Assembly: GCF_002261475.1 (NCBI RefSeq)
Contig: NZ_NEVN01000007.1
Span: 124,001-188,000 of the forward strand
Reading direction: 5' to 3'
Source: Bordetella genomosp. 5
GTDB lineage: Bacteria; Pseudomonadota; Gammaproteobacteria; Burkholderiales; Burkholderiaceae_B
Length of the DNA: 64,000 nt
The notes beneath the pieces are model-generated. The model was not told the origin of the DNA. It saw only the letters and a program-made list of their open reading frames with translations, and did no database searches. The position numbers and the translations under genes are program-made. Positions 21,227 through 31,200 of the stretch are shown here, piece by piece; positions within the stretch are counted from its first letter, which is position 1; each line of letters starts with the position of its first letter.

Positions 21227-21991
21227 ATGCAGATCACGAGTTACCTGACCAGCCTCATCATTCCGCTCAATCTCTGTATCACCCTGGTGATACTCGGCCT
21301 CGTGCTGGGCCTCTTTCGGCTGCGCAAGACCGGCGCGACGCTGATCGCGGCCGGCGTGCTGTGGGCCGCCGCGTGGTCACTGCCGGCCACGTCGCTCTAC
21401 TTCGGCGGCAAACTCGAAACCCATTATCCGCACCTGCAGCCTGCCCAGGCGCCCACCGCCGATGCGATCGTGGTGTTGGGCGGCAACACGGCCAATGGCC
21501 GCGCCAACTGGTTCCTGCCCTACGACAAGGACACCGCCGTGGTGCGTGTCGATACGGCCACCGAGCTCTATCTGGCGGGCCGCGCGCCCAAGGTGGTGCT
21601 CTCGGGCGGTGCGCTCGAAGGCGACGTGAGCGAGGCCAAGGGCATGGCACATCGGATGCGCCAGCAGGGCGTGCCCGAGCAGGCCCTGATCCTCGAGAAC
21701 TCCAGTCGCAACACCTACGAAAACGCGGCGCTCACCGAAGACACGCTGCGCGCGCACGAGATCAAGAAGGTGCTGCTGGTGACGTCGGCGCTGCACATGC
21801 CGCGCGCCATGGCGGCCTTCTCGAAGCAGGGTGTGGAAGCCATCGCAGCACCCGCGCCGCAGCAGATCGTGCTGCCGCCCGACGGCTCGGTCTCGGCCTG
21901 GATCCCGGACGAGCGCACGCTGGACGCCAGCCGCTCCATCATCAAGGAATACGCCGGCCTGCTGGTGTACTGGCTGCGCGGCTGGGTGTAA
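21227..21991 (+). CDS. YdcF/ElyC family DUF218 membrane protein
   Basis: A 254-residue protein with two N-terminal hydrophobic helices (about 7-28 and 37-55) and a DUF218 domain from residue ~78. The domain begins with [15 protein letters not shown] and contains [28 protein letters not shown] and [13 protein letters not shown], all family hallmarks (an SxNTxENA loop and a late His). Family member ElyC affects undecaprenyl-phosphate-linked envelope metabolism. Starts 1 bp after the GT9 stop, so coupled translation is likely. An envelope role is inferred from family and location; catalytic activity is not established. Confidence 0.88.
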   Translation: MQITSYLTSLIIPLNLCITLVILGLVLGLFRLRKTGATLIAAGVLWAAAWSLPATSLYFGGKLETHYPHLQPAQAPTADAIVVLGGNTANGRANWFLPYDKDTAVVRVDTATELYLAGRAPKVVLSGGALEGDVSEAKGMAHRMRQQGVPEQALILENSSRNTYENAALTEDTLRAHEIKKVLLVTSALHMPRAMAAFSKQGVEAIAAPAPQQIVLPPDGSVSAWIPDERTLDASRSIIKEYAGLLVYWLRGWV

Positions 21992-21993
21992 TC

Positions 21994-22248
21994 ATGCAAT
22001 GCCGTCCGGCCTGCGGGGCCTGTTGCACCGCGCCGTCCATCTCGAGCCCGATTCCGGGCATGCCGCAGGGCAAGCCCGCGGGCGTGCGCTGCGTGCAACT
22101 GGATGCCGACGAGCGCTGCCGGATCTTCGGCGACCCGGCCCGCCCGGCCGTCTGTGGCGGGCTGAAACCCTCGGCCGCCATGTGTGGCGAGTCGCGCGCC
22201 CATGCCCTGCACTGGCTGGGCGACCTCGAGCGGGCCACGGCGCCCTGA
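21994..22248 (+). CDS. Small cysteine-rich YkgJ-type protein
   Basis: An 84-residue protein with a Cys-rich N-terminus (CRPACGACC), then [36 protein letters not shown]. This resembles the YkgJ/CxxCxxCC family thought to bind zinc or an iron-sulfur cluster. The ATG at 21994 is 2 bp after the DUF218 stop. The family function is unknown. The short length and conserved cysteines make it clearly coding despite its size. It ends 22 bp from the convergent GT4 gene. Confidence 0.85.
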   Translation: MQCRPACGACCTAPSISSPIPGMPQGKPAGVRCVQLDADERCRIFGDPARPAVCGGLKPSAAMCGESRAHALHWLGDLERATAP

Positions 22249-22269
22249 AACCGGCGCACGCCGGATCGC

Positions 22270-23427
22270 TCAGGATCCTGCGGCCTGCCGCTGCGCGACG
22301 ATCTCGCGATATATCGCTTCGAACTGGGCCGTGACCGACTGCCAGCTGCGGGCGCAGGCGACCGCGTCACCTCCCGCGATCAGCTGACGGCGCAGGCCCT
22401 CGTCTTCTCCGATCAGACTGATGGCATCGGCCAGCTCGCGCGCGTCGCGCGGGTCTTTGAGGATCAGGGCATCCTGGGCGTGCGTGAGATAGCAGGCAAA
22501 GCCGCAATACCCCGAGGCGCTGATGACGACCGGCAGGTGATGCGACATGGCTTCGAGCGGCGCCATGCCGAAGCTGTCGTTGAGCGTGGGGTGGGTATAG
22601 AGATCGGCCGCTTCGTAATACTGCCCGACGTCCTGCGTGGGATCGACGAGCGAAATCCGGCTGCCCACCACGGCGCGGCGCGCGACGGCAGCCTTGGTGG
22701 GGGCATCCGCGCCCACCACCAGCAGCCGGTAGCGGGCCGGAAGCCGCTCGAGCGCGTCGAGCAGCGTGGGCAGCCCTTTGCGCATGGGATTGCGCGCCAC
22801 CAGCAGACACAGCACGTCGCCGGGCTTGCAGCCCAGGCGCTCGCGCGTCGCCACGCGCCGGTCGGCGTCGAACGGCTTGCACACCTGCACCCCGGGCGCG
22901 ATCGTCGCGAGCGGGATATCGCCATACGCCGTGCGCATCTGCTCGACGATCAGGGCCGACACGGCGACCACGCGCTTGTCGGGGCGGGGCCGCACGCGTG
23001 CACGCTCGAGCAGCAGATAGGTGGCGAGGCGCGGGCTGAGCCACACGAACGGACGCCGCCAGGCGGGCAGCGCGCAGATCCGGTTGTAGCGCACCGGGGT
23101 GACGTGCATGACCTGCACATCCCCTGCCCAACCGTTCATGTGCGAATGCACGATGTCGAAACGGCCGCCGCGCGTCAGCCGGCTGGCGCGCCAGGCAAAA
23201 TTCAGTACCCGCATCCAGCTGGGCAGCTTGAAGGGCGGACACACCTTCATGTAGGGCAGCTGCAGGTCGCTGTCGTAGTCGCGCGCGATCACGGTGACAT
23301 CGTGGCGCTCGGAGAGTTGGCGGACCAGCTCGACGCCGTAGGCTTCGGCGCCGCCGAAACGGTTGCCGAAGCGGTCCACCAGCAACGCAATACGCAAACG
23401 CGTGTCAACGCCGCCGGATGTCTTCAT
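22270..23427 (-). CDS. Glycosyltransferase family 4
   Basis: A 385-residue GT-B retaining glycosyltransferase acting at the cytosolic face. The N-terminal acceptor domain begins with RIALLVDRFGNRFGGAEAYGVELV (glycine-rich loop GGAE). The C-terminal donor domain has LVARNPMRKGLPTLLDAL and the E-x7-E element within DSFGMAPLEAMSHHLPVVIS. Its start overlaps the deacetylase gene by 23 bp, placing it last in a minus-strand operon. This is consistent with LPS core sugar addition; donor and acceptor are unknown. Confidence 0.9.
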   Translation of the reverse strand: MKTSGGVDTRLRIALLVDRFGNRFGGAEAYGVELVRQLSERHDVTVIARDYDSDLQLPYMKVCPPFKLPSWMRVLNFAWRASRLTRGGRFDIVHSHMNGWAGDVQVMHVTPVRYNRICALPAWRRPFVWLSPRLATYLLLERARVRPRPDKRVVAVSALIVEQMRTAYGDIPLATIAPGVQVCKPFDADRRVATRERLGCKPGDVLCLLVARNPMRKGLPTLLDALERLPARYRLLVVGADAPTKAAVARRAVVGSRISLVDPTQDVGQYYEAADLYTHPTLNDSFGMAPLEAMSHHLPVVISASGYCGFACYLTHAQDALILKDPRDARELADAISLIGEDEGLRRQLIAGGDAVACARSWQSVTAQFEAIYREIVAQRQAAGS

Positions 23428-24130
23428 AGCGTGTCAGGGTCTTTTGCAGGAAGCGCAGCAGATGCGTGGAGCGTGCCACCGTGACACGGGGCAAGCCGTA
23501 GGGATCGTCGCGTTCGCTGGCCAGCCCGCGGGTGGTCAGCGTGGCGTTGACGTAGCCGGCCTCGCGCGCCATGTCGCGGTGCTCGGGGTTGTTGTCGCCG
23601 TAGGGATAGCAGAACGCGGTGACGGGCGCGCCGAGCACCTGCTCGAGGGCGTCTTTCGAGTCGCGGATCTGACGCCGGGCCTCGTCGGGCGCGATGCGCG
23701 GCAGATGCACGTGGTCGAGCGTATGCGAGCCCACTTCCTGGCCAAGCGCATGCCATTGGCGCATTTCATCGGCGCTCATCAGACCGGAATAGGGAATGCC
23801 CTTCGCCGTGTCCCAGACGTTGCCACCATCGAGCTGGTTGGCCACGAAATAATTGGTCCCGGTGAATCCGCACTCCTGCAGCACGGGCGCGGCGTTCTCG
23901 AGCACATTGCGATAGCCGTCGTCGAAGGTGATGCCGAATACCTTGCCCTGCTTCTCGTTGCGCAGATAGGGCATCAGGTCGCGCATCGACAGGCCGCGAT
24001 AGCCGAGCCGGCGCATCCAGGTCATCTGGCGGCGAAAGCTCGCCGGATGCACCGTCAATCCGCGAAACGGCGTGCCGCGCGGGTTGGGCTGGCCGATCTG
24101 GTGATACATCAGGATGGGGATGGAACTCAT
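23405..24130 (-). CDS. Polysaccharide deacetylase (NodB homology domain)
   Basis: A 241-residue carbohydrate esterase family 4-type enzyme removing an acetyl group from an N-acetyl sugar. It begins MSSIPILMYHQIG (a typical strand), followed by the metal/catalytic motif TFDDGY, the SHTLDH metal-histidine motif and the CYPYGD motif. The ATG at 24130 directly precedes the first strand; the frame is open to 24205 with unlikely residues. No signal peptide is visible, so it may act in the cytosol on a nascent glycan or sugar nucleotide-linked intermediate. Lies between two glycosyltransferase genes. A GGCGCTA/TAGCGCC hairpin (24252-24269) sits in the upstream 226-bp gap. Confidence 0.9.
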   Translation of the reverse strand: MSSIPILMYHQIGQPNPRGTPFRGLTVHPASFRRQMTWMRRLGYRGLSMRDLMPYLRNEKQGKVFGITFDDGYRNVLENAAPVLQECGFTGTNYFVANQLDGGNVWDTAKGIPYSGLMSADEMRQWHALGQEVGSHTLDHVHLPRIAPDEARRQIRDSKDALEQVLGAPVTAFCYPYGDNNPEHRDMAREAGYVNATLTTRGLASERDDPYGLPRVTVARSTHLLRFLQKTLTRYEDIRRR

Positions 24131-24356
24131 GCGCGATCGGGATCCGGAAGAACGGCGAACGCGACCCAGCGCGCGCGCCGCAGGCATGCCTGCAAAGACC
24201 CTCATTATATGAGGGGCTCACGTTTCAATATGACGAGTCAGGGGGCGAACAGGCGCTATTTGTAGCGCCGTCGCAGCATCGACGGGCCGCAACGGCGGAT
24301 CGGCCGTACCCGGCGGATCCGCCACACCAGCGGTCGCCACCGGCGGGCCGCCGCGT

Positions 24357-25469
24357 TCAGCGTGCCAGGGCGGCGTGGTAGACCTGCATGGTCGCCGCGG
24401 CGAAGTCCGGCAGGTTGAATTCGCGCAGAGCCTTTGCCCGCGCGGTCCGGCCCATCCGCTCGGGCAGGCCGCGGTCGGCCAGAAGCGTGTGCAGCACCTC
24501 GGCGATGCGCGTCACGTCGCGCGCCGGCACGACCCAGCCGTCGACGCCAGGCTCGATGTTTTCGGGCAGGCCGCCCGCATCGCTGGCCAGCACGGGCAGG
24601 CCGATCGACATCATTTCGCGCGCGGCGAACGACAGCGCTTCGCGATAAGACAGGACGAAACCCACATCGCAGGCGGCCAGCGCGGGCCGGACGTCGTCGA
24701 GCAGACCGGGGAAGAACACCTGCCCTTCCATGCCGGCGGCGCGCACGCGCGCCAGCTTGGCCTCGTTGGGCGGATCGCCCGCGACCATGATCAGAACCTG
24801 CTCGCGCAGGGACTGGGGCAGGATGCCCGCCGCCTCGACCAGGTCGAGCCAGCCCTTGGCGAGATCGGTGCCGCCGGCGCTGCCCAACAGCAGCTTGCCG
24901 CGCCAGCCCGCGCCGAAACAGGTCTCGCGCAGACGCTCGACGTCGGCCGCGGGCGGCGGCGCGTAGTAGTCGGTGTCGATGCCGTGATGCACCGTCGAGA
25001 CCGGCAGCACGCCATAGGGCGAGTCCATCACCAGTTCGCGCACGTAATTGCTCACGGCAATGACGTGGTCCGTCGCCAGCCTGGCCCGCACGGCATTGCC
25101 CAGGCTCTTGAGCGAGTGGTCGTTGTGCTTGGTGAAGACGACGCGCGGCCGCTTGCGCAGGCCCAGCATCGCCACCATGACCTGGCGGTGGTCGGAGGAT
25201 CCATTGCAATGGATCACGTCGAACTGCTCGCGCTTGATCAGCGCGCGCATCTGCGCCACCGGGCCCGGCCAGCGCGACACGCGCGAGGGGTAATCCATCG
25301 GCTCGACCCGCACGCCGGGGATCTCGGCCGCGTAACGATGCAGGCGGCTCGTGCCGGGCGACGCGACGAAAATCTCGTGGTGAGGCGCCAGCGCGCGCGC
25401 GAGGTTGATCACATACGTGACGTGGCCCCCGCCATTGCGCGGGTGAAAGTTGGTATAGAGGATCTTCAC
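24357..25469 (-). CDS. Glycosyltransferase family 4
   Basis: A 370-residue GT-B glycosyltransferase. N-terminus MKILYTNFHPRNGGGHVTYVINLARAL with the GGGH loop; middle segment HNDHSLKSLGNAVRAR and AVSNYVRELV; C-terminal donor-binding motif SFAAREMMSIGLPVLASDAGGLPENI with the E-x7-E-type acidic residues. Its ATG overlaps the stop of the preceding GT2 gene by 4 bases, so the two are coupled. Likely to add a core sugar to LPS. The cluster resembles the Bordetella LPS-core locus near dnaE as I remember it; exact orthology needs a search. Confidence 0.9.
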   Translation of the reverse strand: MKILYTNFHPRNGGGHVTYVINLARALAPHHEIFVASPGTSRLHRYAAEIPGVRVEPMDYPSRVSRWPGPVAQMRALIKREQFDVIHCNGSSDHRQVMVAMLGLRKRPRVVFTKHNDHSLKSLGNAVRARLATDHVIAVSNYVRELVMDSPYGVLPVSTVHHGIDTDYYAPPPAADVERLRETCFGAGWRGKLLLGSAGGTDLAKGWLDLVEAAGILPQSLREQVLIMVAGDPPNEAKLARVRAAGMEGQVFFPGLLDDVRPALAACDVGFVLSYREALSFAAREMMSIGLPVLASDAGGLPENIEPGVDGWVVPARDVTRIAEVLHTLLADRGLPERMGRTARAKALREFNLPDFAAATMQVYHAALAR

Positions 25470-26218
25470 TTGCGCTGGTCGGTCAGGAACATCAACTTCG
25501 CGTAGCGGTAGAAGCTGCCGGAGGCGGCGGTGACCGCGAGCACGAGACCGTGCTTGCCATCGAGAAAGCCGCGCCGGATCAGGTAGATGCGCACGAAGGT
25601 CCAGAAGCTGTGGCCCAGCGCCGAAAAAATCGTGGCGCGCTTGCCGCGCGCGTGCATCATGGCCGCCGCGTCGGACGAATAGCGGTTGACCTTGTTGATG
25701 AGGGCTTCGAAGTTGTTATAGGGGTAATGCACGAGGTGACCCTTGAGGCGCGCGGGGCCACCGTGTTGCGGCACGACGCGCTCATGGACCGCCGCGTCGT
25801 TGAAGCGGGCCGAGCCGCGCTTCCAGAGGCGCAGCACGTAATCGGGCCACCAGCCGCTGTGGCGGATGAAACGGCCGCAGAAATCCGACAGGCGCGCCAC
25901 CTCGAAGGTGTCGGCCGAGGGGTTGGCCATGACCGCCTGGATCTCGGCCGCCAGTTCGGGCGGGACGCGCTCGTCGGCGTCGATCGAGAACACCCAGTCG
26001 CCGGTCGCCAGATCGAGCGCGCGGTTTTTCTGCGGACCGAAGCCGGGCCAGTCGGGTGTGATCTCGACGCGGGCGCCGAAGTCGCGCGCCAGCTCGACCG
26101 TGTTGTCGGTGCTGCCAGAATCGACCACGATGAACTCATCGGCGAAGGCGACCGACTCCAGGCAGGCCAGGATATTCGCGGACTCGTTTTTGGTGATGAT
26201 GATGACGGAGAGCGTCAT
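25466..26218 (-). CDS. Glycosyltransferase family 2 (WaaE/KdtX-like)
   Basis: A 250-residue inverting GT-A glycosyltransferase of the LPS-core beta-glucosyltransferase group. N-terminus MTLSVIIITKNESANILACLESV, then FIVVDSGSTDNTVELARDFGA, the PQKNRAL segment, and the DXD-type FSIDADERV. The C-terminal part (FIRHSGWWPDYVLRLW, HERVV) is typical of WaaE, followed by an amphipathic helix-rich end. The ATG at 26218 overlaps the upstream deacetylase stop by 4 bases; the open frame beyond it is a shadow. It probably transfers glucose or a related hexose onto the inner-core heptose. Confidence 0.9.
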   Translation of the reverse strand: MTLSVIIITKNESANILACLESVAFADEFIVVDSGSTDNTVELARDFGARVEITPDWPGFGPQKNRALDLATGDWVFSIDADERVPPELAAEIQAVMANPSADTFEVARLSDFCGRFIRHSGWWPDYVLRLWKRGSARFNDAAVHERVVPQHGGPARLKGHLVHYPYNNFEALINKVNRYSSDAAAMMHARGKRATIFSALGHSFWTFVRIYLIRRGFLDGKHGLVLAVTAASGSFYRYAKLMFLTDQRK

Positions 26219-27087
26219 TTGCGGTTCCTTGCGCGCTTGCGCCATGCCTTCCAGGCATGGAAGTACGGGCCGATCACGGGATGACGCGACAGCCAGATAC
26301 GGCGGCGCAGCCAACCGCCGGCGCGATTGCGTACGGCAAAGCGGTAGATATGCCCGGGATCCGTGCCGGGGCGGTTCTGGCCGAACGGATCGGTCGTGTA
26401 GAGGTGGCGAAAGCCCGCCTCGCGCGCCGCCTCGACGTAATCGGCGTCGAAATACCCCTGCGGCCAGCACAGATGACTGCTGACCTCGCCCAGGCGTTCG
26501 GTCAGGGTGGCGCGCGACTGCGCGAGCTCTTCGTCGACATGCCGGCGCTTGGCCTGCGTGTCGCCCTTGCATTCCTTGTCCCAGCGCGTGTGGGTGTGCG
26601 TATGCGAGTGAAACTCGAAGGTGCCGGCGGCGCGCATGGCGTCGATTTCGCTCCAGCGCAGCATGCACTGGTCGGCCTGGCCCGCCGCGACGAGGCGCTT
26701 CGAGGCGTCGTGGTCGGGCGTGGCGGGCAGCGTGGCGCCCTGCTGTCCGGCATGCGGACGCACCGGGCCATCGCCGATCCAGCCCGTGATAAGGAACAGT
26801 ACCGCGCGCATGCCATGACGCTCGAGCACGGGATGGGCATAGACCCAGTTGTCGAGATAGCCGTCGTCGAACGTGATCAGCACCGACTTCGGCGGTACCG
26901 GCGCACCGTCGAGGTAGGCCTCGAATTCGGCACAGGACAGGGCGTGATAGCCCGCCGCGGCCAGGCTCGCGATCTGCGCTTCGAAGACGTCGGGCGTGGC
27001 ATTGATCATGCCGCCTTCGGGGGTGACGTGGTGGTACATGAGTACCGGCACGTTGGGTGCACTGTCGCGCGGCGATGCGTCAGCCAT
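26215..27087 (-). CDS. Polysaccharide deacetylase (second NodB-domain protein)
   Basis: A 290-residue CE4-type deacetylase, distinct from the first copy: longer, and with a C-terminal basic helix (WRKRARNRK). It starts MADASPRDSAPNVPVLMYHHV, carries LITFDDGY, the metal-site HSHTHTHTRWD and the CWPQGY motif. No signal peptide is visible. Its start codon overlaps the GT4 gene's stop by 8 bases and its stop overlaps the GT2 start by 4, so it is embedded in a tightly coupled operon of glycosyltransferases. The substrate is probably an N-acetylated core sugar. Confidence 0.9.
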   Translation of the reverse strand: MADASPRDSAPNVPVLMYHHVTPEGGMINATPDVFEAQIASLAAAGYHALSCAEFEAYLDGAPVPPKSVLITFDDGYLDNWVYAHPVLERHGMRAVLFLITGWIGDGPVRPHAGQQGATLPATPDHDASKRLVAAGQADQCMLRWSEIDAMRAAGTFEFHSHTHTHTRWDKECKGDTQAKRRHVDEELAQSRATLTERLGEVSSHLCWPQGYFDADYVEAAREAGFRHLYTTDPFGQNRPGTDPGHIYRFAVRNRAGGWLRRRIWLSRHPVIGPYFHAWKAWRKRARNRK

Positions 27088-28201
27088 GAACGGCCCCCCC
27101 GTGACCCAGCTCGGCGAGCCAGCGCAGGTACTGCGTTTCGGTCGTCAAGGCGAGGCGCTCGGTCGAGAACACGCCTTCGTCGCGGATCATGCGATAACCA
27201 GCCTGCCCCATCGTACGGCGCAGCTCGGGATCGTCGATCAGGCGGCGCAAGGCGGCCGTGAGCGCGGGCGCGTCCCGGGGCGGGACGAGCAGGCCCGTCT
27301 CGCCTTCACGCATCATTTCGGCCACGCCACCCACGCGCGTCCCGATGACCGGCAGGCCCATGGCCTCGGCCTCGACGTACACGGTGCCCGACGCTTCCTG
27401 CTCGGTCGCCAAGGCAAAAATATCGAAGCCCGCGAGCAGGTTGGGCACGTCGCGGCGCACGCCCATGAGGTGAATGCGCGACTGCAGCCCGAGCTCGGCG
27501 ATGTAGGCCTGCGTCCGCTCGAACACCGGCGAGCCACCGCCCACGAACACCAGGTGGAGGTTGTCGTGCTCGGCGATCAGCGGAAGCATGGCGTCGATCA
27601 GGGTGCGGTGACCCTTGAGCGCGCGCATCACGGCCACGCAGCCCACCACGATATCGGTGTCGGCCAGCGACAGCTCGCCGCGCAGGGTCGATTGCTCGAT
27701 GGGCGGCGGCAGAATGATCGGCGAATACGCGGTCGCGACGCGCTCGCGCGGCACGCCCCGCGTGATCAGGTATTCGCGGACGTGATCGCTCACGGTCAGC
27801 ACACGGTGGGGCAGCCAGGTGTACGACCACATCGACCCGACCTTGTTGGCCAGGTGACGGGTCCGCACGATCAGCGGCGTGCGGGCAAAACGCGCCGCGG
27901 CGGCCGCGATGACCGTGTCACGCCGGCTGTGCGTGTTGAGCACGTCGTAGTTGCGCTCACGCAGCAGGCGCGTCATCCGGGCCACGCCGCGCACATAGTT
28001 GACCGGGCCATTCATCGGCACTTCGTGCACGACGAAGTTTTCGGCCTTGAGGCGTTGGCCCAGCGGCGCGTCGGGTTGGACGATCGCCTCCATGTGGTGG
28101 CCGCGCTCACGCATGGCCAGCATTTCTTTGAAGATGCGGCCTTCCTGACCGCCGAAGCCCGTTGCGGCTTCCGAATGAACAATACGCAAAGGACGAAACA
28201 T
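27080..28201 (-). CDS. Glycosyltransferase family 4
   Basis: A 373-residue GT-B glycosyltransferase. N-terminus MFRPLRIVHSEAATGFGGQEGRI (GGQE loop); donor domain VGCVAVMRALKGHRTLIDAM, then SGTVYVEAEAMGLPVIGTRVGGVAEM, where the family EGxG/E-type position is replaced by a TVYVEAEAM variant. The ATG at 28201 overlaps the dnaE TGA by one base (TGATG), so it is coupled to dnaE even though the functions are unrelated. First gene of the glycan operon downstream of dnaE. Confidence 0.9.
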   Translation of the reverse strand: MFRPLRIVHSEAATGFGGQEGRIFKEMLAMRERGHHMEAIVQPDAPLGQRLKAENFVVHEVPMNGPVNYVRGVARMTRLLRERNYDVLNTHSRRDTVIAAAAARFARTPLIVRTRHLANKVGSMWSYTWLPHRVLTVSDHVREYLITRGVPRERVATAYSPIILPPPIEQSTLRGELSLADTDIVVGCVAVMRALKGHRTLIDAMLPLIAEHDNLHLVFVGGGSPVFERTQAYIAELGLQSRIHLMGVRRDVPNLLAGFDIFALATEQEASGTVYVEAEAMGLPVIGTRVGGVAEMMREGETGLLVPPRDAPALTAALRRLIDDPELRRTMGQAGYRMIRDEGVFSTERLALTTETQYLRWLAELGHGGAVHG

Positions 28202-31200
28202 CAGTAAGTTACCTCGACGCCGTCCGGCTTGGCCCAGGCGGCCAGGTTTTCGAGCAGGGTGTCGGCCATGCGCACCCGCCACTCTTCGCCGAGGCGGACC
28301 GTGCACAGGAAGTTGTCCTTGCGGTAGACCACGTCGACGGGCACGCCAGGCACGCCATTCTCGGGCTCGGCGCGGAACGGATTGAGCATCTGACGCAGAC
28401 GGGCGGCATCGGCCTGCCCGTTGAGGCTGATCCGCAGCGAGCGGGCCCGCGCTTCGCGAGCGAGCTGCAGGTCGTAGAGCTGGTCGGCCACGATGCGCAT
28501 GCCGCCGGAATACTCGTCGTTGCTGACCTTGCCCTGCACGATGAGCAGCTGGTCTTCGCGCAGACGATTGCGATGCTTTTCGTAGAGCTCGTTGAAGACC
28601 GAAATCTCGACCTGGGCGGTGCCGTCGTCGAGCACGGCGAACACCATCTTGCCGCGGCGGGTCATCATGACGCGCACGGCGGCCAGCACGCCGCACATCC
28701 ACTGAAGATCGCGCTGCGGTTCGACGCGCGCGAGCTGCATGGGCACGATGCGCCGGACTTCGTCGCGCCAGTGGTCGAACAGGTGACCGCTGAAGTAGTA
28801 ACCCAGGGCCGACTTTTCTTCGGTGAGGCGCTGGTGCAGATTCCAGGGCGCGACCTTGGCCAGCTCGCCCGCCACCACATCGCCGCTGTCGTCGCCGAAC
28901 AGCGAGGCCTGGTTGGCGCTGCGGGCGGCCTGCTCGGCCGCTTCCATGGCGGTGGGCACCGACGCCAGCATGGCGGCGCGGTTGGGCTCGATGGTGTCGA
29001 ACGCCCCCGCACGGATCAAGGCTTCGACCGTGCGGCGGTTGACCGCATGTTTGCTGACGCGACGGCAGAAATCGAACAGGTTGAGGAACGGACCACCCTC
29101 TTCGCGTGCGCGCAGGATCTCTTCGACCGCGCCCTGCCCCGTGCCCTTGACCGCACCCAGGCCGTAGCGCATGGTGCGCGGCGGCTTGCCCTTGGCGGTG
29201 TAGGCGTCTTCGACCGGCGCGAAGCGATAGCCCGAGTAGTTGACGTCGGGCGGCAGCACCTCGACGCCGTTGTCCTTGGCGTCGCGGCAGAAGGTCTGGA
29301 CCTTGTCGGTGTCGTCCATATCGGACGACAGGGTCGCGGCCAGGAACTCGGCCGGGTGATAGGCCTTGAGCCAGGCGGTCTGGTAGGAGATGAGCGCGTA
29401 CGCGGCCGAGTGCGACTTGTTGAAGCCGTAGCCCGCGAACTTCTCCATCAGGTCGAAGAGCTTGACGGCCAAATCGGGATCGTGGCCCTTCTCCATGGCA
29501 CCCTGCTGGAACAGCTCGCGGTGCTTGGCCATCTCTTCGGCCTTCTTCTTGCCCATCGCGCGGCGCAGCAGATCGGCGCCCCCGAGCGAGTAGCCGCCGA
29601 AGATCTGCGAGATCAGCATCACCTGCTCTTGGTAGACGATGACCCCGTACGTGCTCTTGAGGGTCGCCTCCAGATCGCCGTGGAAGTAGTCGACCGCGGC
29701 GCGCCCGTGCTTACGATTCACGAAGTCGTCGACCATGCCCGACTCCAGCGGGCCCGGACGATACAGCGCCAGCACGGCGATCACGTCTTCGAACGTGTTC
29801 GGCCGCAGCTTCTTGAGCAGCTCTTTCATGCCGCGCGATTCGAGCTGGAACACCGCGGTGGTGTTGGCGTCGCACAGCACCTTGTAGGCGGCGGGATCGT
29901 CCAGCTCCAGCGCCATCACGTCGAAATCGCGCTTCTCGGGGTTGAACTGGCGCACGTAGCGCACCGCCCAGTCGAGAATGGTGAGGTTGCGCAGGCCCAG
30001 GAAGTCGAACTTGACCAGGCCCGCGGCCTCGACGTCGTCTTTGTCGAACTGCGAGACCGCGCTGTTTTCCTGGCCCGGCTGGCAATACAGCGGGCAGAAG
30101 TCGGTGAGCTTGCCGGGCGCGATGAGCACGCCGCCGGCGTGCATGCCGATATTGCGGGTAAGCCCTTCGAGCGGCTGCGCCAGGTCGACCAGCGCGCGCA
30201 CCTCTTCTTCCTGGTCGTAGCGTTCCTTGAAGGCGGGTTCGTCTTTCAGGGTGCGCTCGAGCGACCAGGGATCGGCCGGATTGAACGGAATGAGCTTGGA
30301 CAGCCCATCGCAGAACATGTACGGCATATCGAGCACGCGGCCGGCGTCCCGCACGACGGCCTTGGCGCCCAAGGTACCGAAGGTGGCAATCTGGCTCACG
30401 GCCGCGCGGCCGTACTTTTCCTTGACGTAATCGATGACGCGTTCGCGGTTGTCCTGGCAGAAGTCGATATCGAAGTCGGGCATGGACACCCGCTCCGGAT
30501 TCAGGAAGCGCTCGAACAGCAAGTCATAGCGGATGGGGTCGAGGTCGGTAATGCCCAGGGCATAGGCGACCAGCGAGCCGGCGCCCGAGCCCCGGCCAGG
30601 CCCCACGGGCACGCCGTTGTTCTTGCCCCAGTTGATGAAGTCCTGCACGATCAGGAAGTAGCCGGGGAAGCCCATCTGGATGATGGTCTTGCACTCCCAG
30701 CGCAGCCGGTCGTAATACTGCTGACGCTTGGCATCGCGCTCGGCGACGTCCGGAAACAGAAACTCGAGGCGCTTTTCGAGCCCCTCTTCCGAGAGCTGGA
30801 TCAGGTAGTCGTCGAGCGTCACGCCCTCGGGCGTGGGGAAGTTGGGCAGGCGCGGCTTGCCCAGCACCAGCGAGAGGTTGCAGCGGCGCGCGATCTCGAC
30901 CGTATTGGCCAGGGCCGACGGCACGTCGGCGTAGCGCTCGGCCATTTCTTCGGACGTGGCGAGATACTGCTGCTGCGTGAAGCGCTTGACGCGGCGCGGG
31001 TTGGCCAGGATCTCGCCCTCGGCGATACACACCCGGGCTTCGTGCGCCTGGAACTCTTCACGGTCGAGGAACTGCACCGGGTGCGTCGCCACGACGGGCA
31101 GGCCGGCCTCGGCCGCCAGCCGCAGGGCCGCCTGCGTGTAGGCTTCGTCGCCGTCGAAACCGGCGCGCTGCAGCTCGATGTAATAGGCGTTGGGGAACAT

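Noticed and set aside
26219-26668. N-terminal extension of the WaaE-like enzyme
   Set aside because: It is antisense-frame shadow of the neighbouring deacetylase; the GT2 fold begins at MTLSV (26218).
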